A stretch of 64,000 nt of DNA. Origin: Pinus tabuliformis (taxonomy: Eukaryota > Streptophyta > Pinopsida > Pinales > Pinaceae). Below, in pieces: positions 56,041 through 64,000 of this stretch. Position numbers and translations under genes: made by a program. Below the pieces are notes generated by a model. That model saw nothing but the letters and a program-made list of their open reading frames with translations, was not told where the DNA came from and did not search any database. Where the stretch lies: contig CM062819.1 in the NCBI GenBank assembly GCA_031772625.1, positions 1,230,919,070 through 1,230,983,069 of the forward strand, written 5' to 3'. The stretch's first letter is position 1, and the number at the start of each line of letters is the position of its first letter.

Positions 56041-56893
56041 GCCACACGAGGAAGACCCTAACATTAACATTGTGCTCCGAAGTGGAATTACGATAGGAGA
56101 TGATAAAGGCAAACAAGCTAAAGATAGTACTTTCATTTGCAAGGCTCCGACGAAAGAACCATAGTTTGATTTGGGGCGCGCTAAGGAAACCTTCATGGAA
56201 GTTAGGAAGATCTTCACTGATGCCTCCACTTCAGGAAGCAAAGACAGACTAGAGCTAGAAATGGACCCATCAATGCTCATGAAATTCCTAGAAACAGGCA
56301 TGAAGCTACTGCGCAACAGTAAGACTTTAAAGGGATTGTAGGAACCCATTAACAGATGCGCTGGAACTGCGCCAAGAGAACCGCACGTAGTCCGAAAGAT
56401 TGGAAAGCATGTGATAAGGACAGGAAGGGAAATGAGGTTGACTACGCAGATTGGAGAATATGAGATGGACCAAGTAATCATGGACCTAGGGTCAGACGCG
56501 AACATTCTGCCGAAGCAGACATGGGAGCACATGGGAAGGCCTACGCTGTAATGGTCTCCTATCCAGTTGTGAATGGCGAACCAGAAAAAGATCATACCTA
56601 TGGGAAGATTGCAGGGAATCACCATGGATATTGAAGGGGCAAGCGTGCTAGCAAACTTTGAAGTGATAGAGATTGTTGATGACAACAATCCCTACCCCGT
56701 GCTATTAGGAATCGATTGGGCCACTAACATGAATGGGGTGATAAATCTGAAGAAGCGCAAGATGATTTTTGAGAAAAATTCTCTACGTGTAGTCGTACCT
56801 TTGGACCCTGCTAAAGGATCAAGCTACATGGAGCTAGTGCGCGACTATGAAAGCGACAACGACTTAGACTGCATCTACAAGATAACCGTATGA
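56041..56893 (+). pseudogene. Gypsy-E aspartic protease region
   Basis: After a linker (DPSMLMKFLETGMKLLRN) comes EYEMDQVIMDLGSDANILP, with the active-site D-L-G-S at about 56482. The segment 56573-56893 follows (PMGRLQGITMDIEG; NPYPVLLGIDWATNMNGVI), with LLGIDW as the second conserved block. In-frame TAGs flank the active-site part. The domain order matches Gag-PR of Gypsy elements. Confidence 0.8.
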
Positions 56894-57300
56894 GAGCAAG
56901 ACTTGGTAAATCCCACCGCGGATGGACGAATCTCATGGGAACGTGAAAGCTCTTGTACATTGGATTCGAACGAAGAGATAGAGCGATGGCAAAACTAGTT
57001 ATACGAGGTAACCATGCTAAACTGCAACATGCTACGCCCGCGAGGTGGTGGGTTACACACCAAGGAAGCTTTAAGGACTGGCATGAATGTAGGAGAATGA
57101 TGTGCATGCATTCTGGGAAGCCTCAGATGCAACTAACAGATAATAATGATGGATGGGATGATCTGCACAAGCATCTGTCCATGTGGGTACAAGCATATGG
57201 TAAGCAACCTGCGCGGATACACATGGACTTCATCTTCGGGAACGCGATCAATAAGCAGGTGTTGGCGAGGCAATTGCGCAAACTCTCCCTCTAGTTGGGA
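56894..57300 (+). pseudogene. Second Gag-like (capsid-type) piece after protease in Gypsy-E
   Basis: The text ATPARWWVTHQGSFKDWHEC, then RRMMCMHSGKP, resembles the W-rich core of retrotransposon Gag domains (A..WW..H..SF.DW). It is found downstream of protease, where RT should begin. It stops near 57295. The join to integrase text at about 57310 marks the deletion that removed RT, RNase H and the integrase core. The second Gag-like domain may be a family trait. Confidence 0.5.
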
Positions 57301-58000
57301 CAATGAAGTGTGGAAAGAACAAGTGTGCAAAAGGTTACCCATGCAGAAGCCTTTAACGAAGTGTGCGAAGCACTGAAAAGGGTATATAATTTGCAGCAGA
57401 GTGATTGGGACCTGCGTGTACCAGCATTTCTATGGGCTTATAGGACAATGTCCAAGAAAATGATGGGGAAGATTCCTTCTAGGTTGGCCTATGGAGAAAA
57501 CATTGTAGTCCTAATAGAGTATAGTATGCCTAGCCCGCGCATAGCAGTGCTAGTAGATATGACGGTTCGTGGAGCCTTGGAAGAAGGGATCCCGTAGCTG
57601 AACGAAGAAGAATGCTTGGGACCTGAGGAAAAAATCCGACATGGTGATATTAGGCTCCAATAACTCATGAAAGAAAGAGTATGGTTAAGGGAGAAAAGTG
57701 CTCTGGTGGAAGAAGAAGTCAAGAAGCTTGAGTAAGAAATAAAGAAGGATTTTCTCGATAAGTAAATTAGGGTGATAAAACAGGGTGCGCACGACTACGG
57801 TGACGATTTTGGGGACTACCTCCCAGAGTTGATCAGCTTGATTCCTTGGATTGGACCATATATTACTAAATGGGTCACCCGTGGTGGCATGATGTAGATG
57901 GTAAAGTGTGTGACGCAGACAGTAAAAATAAAAGGAGGATTTTTTCCAGGAAAAGTGATGGATGACTGGTTGAAACCCTATACAGGTGGCGCGACCACCT
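57301..58000 (+). pseudogene. Gypsy-E integrase, C-terminal part only
   Basis: 57310-57597 holds AEAFNEVCEALKRVYN, then WDLRVPAFLWAYRT, GKIPSRLAYGENIVV and YSMPSPRIAVL, the Gypsy integrase stretch after the catalytic Glu. Further text with stops continues to a GPYITKWVTRGG and VMDDWLKPYTGG end at about 57860-57985, typical of the integrase tail. No zinc domain and no complete DDE triad remain. Confidence 0.75.
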
Positions 58001-58500
58001 AACTAGCCGTGGGAAGTACCGTCTTAGCGCTCCAAGTAGTTGAAAGGAGGCACGGGACTATAAACTACTTTTCCCGAGAGCTGCGCAATGTGGGGGTTGC
58101 GCGCAGGAGAAAAGTGTCACAAGGTCTGTGACCACGCAAGGGGGGCTATGCTGTCGCTCGGGTTGGCTAGAAAGTGACCATTGTAGCCACTATTCATGAT
58201 GTGATGCCTGACTTGAGACTAAATGGAGCGTGCGGTAGGCATTTAAGACAAGCTTTATGGGAAAGATTTGGGAAAATCTACTGCCAAGGGAGCATTAATG
58301 GGTCGGATTTGGGGGGAACGGTTGAATTAAAATTCAAAAGGCACTATAAATTACAAAGGATTGCTCAGCAAACAACACTTGGTCATTTGCGAATTGAGTT
58401 GTCATGTGCCCCGAGTATTTTGAACCGAGACCTGTTTGTCCTATGGAGAGCGTTGTTTGAGCACCTGATTGAACTGTTGATATATTTCTGGACAAACAAG
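58001..58500 (+). other. Spacer before Gypsy-E ORF2
   Basis: An ORF opens at 58174 and runs in frame into the ORF2 start, but it shows no domain. I place the ORF2 start at the ATG 58501, because an acidic, Ala/Glu-rich protein text begins there. Confidence 0.35.
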
Positions 58501-59065
58501 ATGGCAGCATCTGAGGAAGCCAGGGAAATCACAAAGATGACCGCCGAAGAAGCTGCGTAGGCCATGACCATAGAAGATTCCCATGAGAGCACCAAGGTTG
58601 TTGTGGAAATCCCTAAATCACTGCGCATGTCGAGACCAAAGAAATATAAACAGCCAATGATTCTGGTGCGTGTGTCCCCTTGAAACCCGTTGCGAACCAG
58701 ATTAACAATGGAGGAAAAAGGAAAGCAGTTAACCTAGAAACTGATGAGGAGGAAGAAGACCTTGAGGATATCATAATTGAAGAGGAAAAGGACGAGGGCA
58801 TGGAGGAAGAAACCGAGGGCACAGTCCCTCTAACCAAGTTGCCCACGTATGTCCCTTTGTGGAAGGGGAAGGCGAGGGTGCCCAAGGACCTCAATGAGAG
58901 CAAGAGCTCTCTATAGACTCCGCTCCTCCTGGAAAATATCATCTTTGAAGGAACACACTTGGGAAGGGTTTCGAGCTTAAAATTCAAATACTGGGATCTC
59001 GCTAACCACGAGAAATTCCCTCACTTGGAAACCGTGCACCTCATGAAGCCAAAGAAACACATCGT

Positions 59066-59570
59066 TGTTGGGTGTGGAGCATGATTATTTAGAGGTCTTT
59101 GTTTCAGCCAAATGTATACCCTAGGAAGTTTGTACACCCAAGCTAAAAGCAGATGTAAAATTTCCTTGTAAAAGTATAGTAATTTCTAGTCAATCTGGGC
59201 CATTCATTAGGTAGATGATCTGACGGTAGAACTTATGTTTAGTTTAGGGTTCTTTTCCCTAGAAGGAAACCCCTCTCTTTGTATGATGGCATTGTATTGA
59301 GGCTATGTAATAGGTGTGTATTCTCCGAGCGAGAAACAGAGAGGTGAGACTGTGAGAGAAAACAGAGGATATTATAGCGGATCTGTTGTAGGTTGTGTCT
59401 CTTCATTTTGCTGGATAATAGAAAGGAAGGACTAGTTGTTCGAGGTGGACGTAGCCCAAACTGGGTGAACGACGTATATCTATGTCTCTCTAGTTTTATG
59501 CATTTTATATGTTTATATTTATGCAATATTCTATGTGTTCCATTGCTCTGTAATATATAATTTTCTAACA
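59066..59570. mobile_element. Solo LTR (505 bp) inside Gypsy-E ORF2
   Basis: TGTTGGGTGT...TTTTCTAACA, with exact 5-bp duplications ATCGT on both sides (59061-59065 and 59571-59575). No internal retroelement sequence is present, so it is the product of recombination between the two LTRs of an element. The reading frame on the left continues in frame on the right if the LTR and one ATCGT are ignored, which supports the borders. Confidence 0.88.
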
Positions 59571-61203
59571 ATCGTGGCAGGAGTTATAGAGTTGGAGCCG
59601 CGCAAGTGGTTATGCGGAGTTGAAAAGGCAGCGTTGTTGAACCTGCTCTAGGTGTCGCATTACCATCACGCCCTAGTGACTATCTTCGTCATCAGGAAGT
59701 TGCTTTTCCTGGTGCATGGTGGGTGTTTGTGGTTGGAGGATCCCATCCCCATCACAGACCACCTAATCCATCGAATTACCTGACTCCCGTGTAAAGGAGA
59801 AGACCCCGCAGACATTTCGGAGGGTAAAAGCAATGATTTGGCCATCGCAGAGGCCATGAAAAAGAAATACAAGCTGGAGAAGAAAAAGAGGGGCTACGCA
59901 ATCTCCAGTATCAACAACAAGGCAATCAGAGTTGTGACCCAGATACTGGCAGGTAAGGTCATGCGGAAGTGCCATGAGGATAAGGTGCCCATGCCAGTGG
60001 TCGCACTTGTTGAATAGTGTGTAGAGGGGGTCTAGTTTAACTGTTCCAAATTCTTGTGCAAGGAGTTCCTAGAGAATTGCCGCGAGGCCTAGGAACAAGG
60101 GAAAACCTTCCACTATGCATGGCTTCTGCTGTCCATAGTGTTGGTGGCTGGGGAATTTCCTAAGGACAGCCAATTCCCCACAATTGCAAGGGATCTCCTA
60201 GAGGCCACGAAGTACGCTTCGCTATGGGCCACTAAAGACACAAACTGGATCCGTGACAGTAAAATATTCTGGGATGAACATCAGAATGAGGATTAACCGC
60301 AAGCCGTGGTTATCACCCACTGTCTACGATAGCCTACAAAGTTTCACAAAGTTTAAATCAGACTTTCATCACATCTACCTCAGGGCGCACAAGGACCCTG
60401 CAAAGAAGTGGAATGAACTACCCTACATAGCCACAGATGATGTGATCTTCGACGTACTTGAGACGTGGCCGCCAGAATGGCGCACTCCAGACATCTTTGC
60501 GATGGAAAAGTCTACTGCACATAAGAAGAAGGAGGAGGAAAAACTACATGTGGCGCAGTTGGCGGAAAAGAGAAGGAAAGAAGCAGCAACAATAAAGGCA
60601 CAGGAGGCGTGAGACGTTGCGTTGATAGTAGCAGAATAGCAAAAGGCCACAGCAGCAGCACAGAAGGTAGCAGAGAAGGAGCGCGAGGGCCAGAAGTCGC
60701 CTTCGCCTGAGCAAGAGCAAGAGATGGAAACAGAGATAGAGGGTGGCACGGACCCATAGACAGTGTCCACACAATTGAAGAGCCAGTGCTCGAGAGAGAG
60801 GATGGGGTCGCGCAAGAAGGTAAAAGCGTCTACGTTGTCTATCGACCCGATCACCCTTACTAAGAGGGATCTGCACGATATAGGAGAGACGGTGCACGAC
60901 GTCACCACAAAGGCCCTTTAGAACTTTGCGAAGGAGAATCAGATTGTGTTGGGGGCCCTCCGAGCACAAATTCAAGAGTTGCAGGTATGCACTCCTCAAG
61001 CTGGTACTCTCTTAACCAGCCTCGCAGTAGGAACAACCACAGCCGAGGAAATGTTGCGCGCTCATATGAGCAACACAATAGTGCTGCCAGAAGGGGCACT
61101 GGTTACAACAAATGAATCCGACAAGAAAACGGTTAGTACACTAAAGGGAATAGGGATCAACATGGTTGCGCTCCCTTAGGAGACACTCTAGGTTCTGCAG
61201 GAT

Positions 61204-62313
61204 GGGATTACTGCAGAACTGCGGGCTAGGGAGAGTCACGCACTGTAGGTGTTGAGTGAACAGAGGATCAACATGGAACATTTTAGCTTGCAGTGCGACG
61301 AGGTTGTGTCTCATAATAGACAGATGGTATAGGTAATTGAAGAAACCTACCAAATTGTCCCTGAGCTGGCCATCCCAATAGAACCACCAGTAGAGGCGTG
61401 CATCCAGAGATTAGTAGCAGGGGTGCATGAGGCACGAGAATAAATGGCCAAGGTTCAGCTGGAGTTGAACCTTCATATAGCAAAGTTGTGGTTGAAGGCG
61501 TAGCCTTCAGCTCCTCCAGAGGTAAGGGAACACTGCGCCAGCACCATTACATCGGGGATGGAGGATATCAGCAGTGTAGTGAGGGACTACACCAAAATGT
61601 TGGAAGAATCGTTCAAGGTCCTCACCAATCTACAGGAGGACCCAAACATATAGTGCTTAGAAATAGAGGCGTGTGAGCTACAGCAGCAGTATGACAATGT
61701 CAAAGGGACCTTGTAGATGGTGGCCCTAACACAGAGGCTCGCACGAATGCAATAGGTTGGGATTACTGCAGAACTGTGGGCTAGGGAGAGTCGCGCACTG
61801 CAGGTGTTGAGTGAACAAAGGATCAACATGGAACAGTTGAGCTTGCAATGCGATGAGGTCGTGTCTCAGAACAGGCAGATGGTATAGGTAATTGAAGAAA
61901 CCTACCAGATGGTCCCTAAGCTGGCCATCCCAGTAGAACCACCAGTAGAGGCATGCATCCAGAGATTAGCAGCAGGGGTGCGCGAGGTGCGAGAATAAAT
62001 GGCCAAGGTTCAGCTAGAGTTGAACCTTCATATAGCAGAGCTGCGGTTGAAGGCATAGCCTTCAGCTCCTCCAGAGGTAAGGGAACAGTGCGCCAGCACC
62101 ATTACATCGGGGATGGAGGATATCAGCAGTGTAGTGAGGGACTGCACCAAAATGTTGGAAGAATCGTTCAAGGTCCTCACCAATCTACAGGAGGACCCGA
62201 ACATATAGCGCTTAGAAATAGAGGCGCGTGAGCTACAGCAGCAGTATGACAATGTCAAAGGGACCGCATAGACGGTGGCCCTGACACAGAGGCTCGCACG
62301 AATGCAATAGGCC
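61204..62313 (+). repeat. 555-bp tandem duplication in ORF2
   Basis: Unit 1 is 61204-61758 and unit 2 is 61759-62313. They are about 92 % alike by eye and have no length difference. 555 is 185 codons exactly, so the duplication kept the frame. Confidence 0.88.
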
Positions 62314-62630
62314 AAAGTGCTTAAGGAGAAACTAGATGCAACACGACACAGAGAAATGGTTTTGAAGGCATGTGTTCAGCCTTGGATCAATGAGGCCTTC
62401 GTAATCACGACAATAATTAAAGACAAGCTTGCGTAGATGTAGGGGACGCAAGAACAGATACAGGGGAGCAGTTCTAACACTGTGGTCTTGGAACAATGCA
62501 TACAAGAGATACAACAGGCATCCGCTCAGTGCGCTGCCCACCTTGCAACGGTCTTAGTAGAGTTGGGAGGTCTCCACGCAAAGATCTCCGCACTGACAGA
62601 GTGACTTGAGGGCGAGTCACGATGTTTGTG

Positions 62631-62639
62631 TTGGGGGCC
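62631..62639 (+). other. Gypsy-E polypurine tract
   Basis: TTGGGGGCC just before the 3' LTR. Confidence 0.6.
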
Positions 62640-63427
62640 TGTTGGGCATGGGATCCCCCCAAGGCAAGTTTTTGGGCTTGTATAAATAGAGCGAGGCTCT
62701 AAGTGTAAAGAGACAACTAAGGAAATCAACCAATCAAGCATTGACTCAAAGTGTAGAGTCGGGTCTTTGGGTCATAGAGTAGGAGAAGGCTCTGCAGCTG
62801 AGTGCACAGAGGCCTAGTAGTCTGTAGCTGAGTGCGCGGACCCCTGCAGCTGAGTGCGCAGGGCAGGTTGAGTCTGTAACCGTTGAAAGCATTAATAAAG
62901 AGAAGTTTTACCATATTTTTGTGTATCTTTTCCTGTTTTATGCATTGAATTATATTGGGTGTGAATTGCAAGTTTACTATTTATTTACTACACGAAATTA
63001 TATGAATTTGCTGAATAAATGAATATAATATAAGGTATATGTTTATGCGTAAATAACTAACTGTTATAAGAAGATAAGTAAGATCTGGGAGGGTGACTAG
63101 GGGAAATACCATAGATCACTACTCTAGTAGCGCGAAATCCCCACAGCCCTTGGGTAGGGCTACGCGAAGACAAATATAACTAGGTCGTGAAGGCCTCGCA
63201 AGCCAGGGAAGGGCGTGAAGTAACCTGCGTGAAAGTATTCACAGTTGGACTAAATCAACCCCTTAGACATCCCAAGGGTGCGGAAACATGGTTCCAGCAT
63301 TCCCCCCATACTACTTCAGGTGAGACCTCAGTCTGCGCTCTGCAGACTGTTGCCGAAAGGGCTAGTAGTATAGGGATTTGTTTGGCTAATTAACTCTGAA
63401 CCTGGGTGAGGCCCCAACAAGCCAACA
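62640..63427 (+). repeat. Gypsy-E 3' LTR, with a 155-bp promoter deletion
   Basis: TGTTGGGCATGG...AGCCAACA. Compared with the 5' LTR it lacks 53156-53310, joined at GGGCTT/GTATAAATAG with a TT microhomology. The TATA box is kept and all upstream inverted repeats are lost. Confidence 0.88.
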
Positions 63428-64000
63428 TTGCACAACCTTAACAAACTCCATCATGATTTACTCGAATCTCAGGCATTCTATAAACCATATTTTTCAACTT
63501 AATCAAGGCTTCATGGTGAAGGTGAGCAAATATCCGGTGCCACAACTCACATTGATGAGAAGTATCATGAACCAAGGCTCGCATAGGGCTCCCAAATACT
63601 TTATATAGACCCTCATTTCTAGGATATGTAGAATTGTCCCCAAGTATTATATTCAAATCAAACTCCCTCTCAACCAAGTTTGAGAGGACTTCTCTATAGC
63701 CATTGACATTTCTAAAAGCCCCACTATCTACCAACCAACTATCAAAAGAATCCATAGGAGAGGAACTAGAAAGAGCAGAAACAAGAAAGTACCTAGATTG
63801 AGTTTCAGTTGCATTATTATCATAGCTTGGACTTCTTGATCTCTTTTGAGGATGGTGACCTTCTTCGCAAGAAGTAGGAGCTTCTCTTCTTCTTCTATTA
63901 CTAGACCTATTTTTGTTGCAGCTATGATTGTTGTTGTTGGACCTTGGAGAATTGTTATTTTCTGGAAAGTATCATTCATAGTGACCATGCTGGTGGAAAT
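63428..64000 (-). pseudogene. Copia-D Gag end, protease and integrase N-terminus
   Basis: The minus-strand segment 63755-63438 contains SWLVDSGAFRNV, the Copia protease motif (WLVDSGAS form, last Ser changed to Phe). It then holds LWHRIFAHLHHEALIKLKNM, the His pair of the GAG-pre-integrase zinc domain. The Cys pair lies across the Gypsy-E insertion (text resumes at 53115 with KKVKGPFPSS). Upstream, 63988-63756 is basic and Asn-rich Gag tail in broken frames. The element continues beyond the right edge. Confidence 0.85.

Larger units (their letters stand above)
58501..62604 (+). pseudogene. Gypsy-E ORF2: very long accessory ORF after pol
   Basis: From ATG 58501 to TGA 62602-62604, about 1200 codons once the solo LTR (59066-59570) and one duplication copy are discounted. 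Its parts are an acidic N-terminal region (EEEEDLEDIIIEEEKDEG, about 58735) and a globular part with LKFKYWDLANHEKFPHLETV. Then come ALVTIFVIRKLLFLVHGGC and KKYKLEKKKRGYAISSINNK to about 60480 (reminiscent of plant mobile domain ORFs). A Lys/Glu/Ala-rich coiled coil (60500-60720) follows, then a coiled-coil-like C-terminal region with a 555-bp tandem duplication (61204-62313). Many stops and shifts. The position after pol is where env-like or accessory ORFs sit in Gypsy elements; function unknown. Confidence 0.6.
53116..63427 (+). mobile_element. Gypsy-E: Gypsy-type element lacking RT, inserted in Copia-D
   Basis: LTRs at 53116-54056 (941 bp) and 62640-63427 (788 bp), flanked by an exact duplication TTGCA (53111-53115 and 63428-63432). 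A PBS-like TGGTTTCGTTACCAGGACC lies at 54058 and the PPT TTGGGGGCC at 62631-62639. The order inside is Gag with several knuckles, protease, a second Gag-like piece, an integrase C-terminal part, then a long ORF2. RT, RNase H and the integrase core are deleted, so it is non-autonomous. LTR divergence is about 8 % by eye, so it is old. Confidence 0.87.

Noticed and set aside
56014-56688. 224-codon minus-strand ORF
   Set aside because: Antisense to the Gypsy-E protease region; composition follows from the sense codons.
60423-60999. Long minus-strand ORFs (161 and 151 codons, Ser/Cys/Leu-rich)
   Set aside because: They are antisense shadows of the Lys/Glu/Ala-rich coiled coil of ORF2; no domain.

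Overview
The window is plant nuclear DNA made almost entirely of old, nested LTR retrotransposons. I found no intact host gene, rRNA, tRNA or CRISPR array. The mix points to a seed plant with a large, TE-rich genome. It combines Tat-type Ty3/Gypsy elements with a second RNase H, long Copia LTRs, gag-only elements and a large noncoding LTR element, with LTR pairs about 3-8 % apart by eye. Several ORF styles resemble ones I associate with conifers, but that is a recollection and not a proof.

Layout. 1-873: end of a broken coiled-coil Gag-like ORF (+). About 2122-13400: a Tat-type Gypsy element on the minus strand (Tat-1). It has a 5' LTR, PBS, FG-rich Gag, protease, RT/RNase H, integrase, a separate archaeal-type RNase H after integrase, then a broken intron-containing ORF on the opposite strand; its 3' LTR was not found. 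14446-15658: a Copia-type LTR (+). 15667-37232: Copia-A, a gag-only minus-strand element. Its 5' LTR is split by Copia-P (23389-37017, +, gag-only, 1271-bp LTRs, CTTTT duplication). Copia-P is split in turn by Tat-2 (25886-33783, +, 1036-bp LTRs, gag-protease only). Copia-A also holds a 2.6-kb insertion flanked by 8-bp repeats. Copia-A abuts the broken 5' LTR of Copia-B (37233-50254, +, no coding capacity). The 3' LTR of Copia-B is split by LARD-C (40624-49243, minus), a noncoding element with 1.86-kb LTRs. 50255-53115 and 63428-64000: Copia-D (minus), a broken gag-pol. It is split by Gypsy-E (53116-63427, +), which has lost RT and most of integrase but keeps a very long ORF2 after pol; a solo LTR sits inside that ORF2.

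Function. Every coding region is retroelement machinery (capsid, protease, RT, RNase H, integrase) or an accessory ORF of unknown role. All show stops or frameshifts, so nothing here is likely to move by itself. Copia-A, Copia-P, Tat-2, Copia-B and LARD-C look non-autonomous by design or by decay. The most interesting structure is a set of hairpins in Tat-2 whose stems differ while the loops keep a common CTC-n-TTAAAA core. Others are a ~31-bp palindromic repeat series in Tat-1, the aRNase H placed after integrase, and an in-frame 555-bp duplication in Gypsy-E ORF2.
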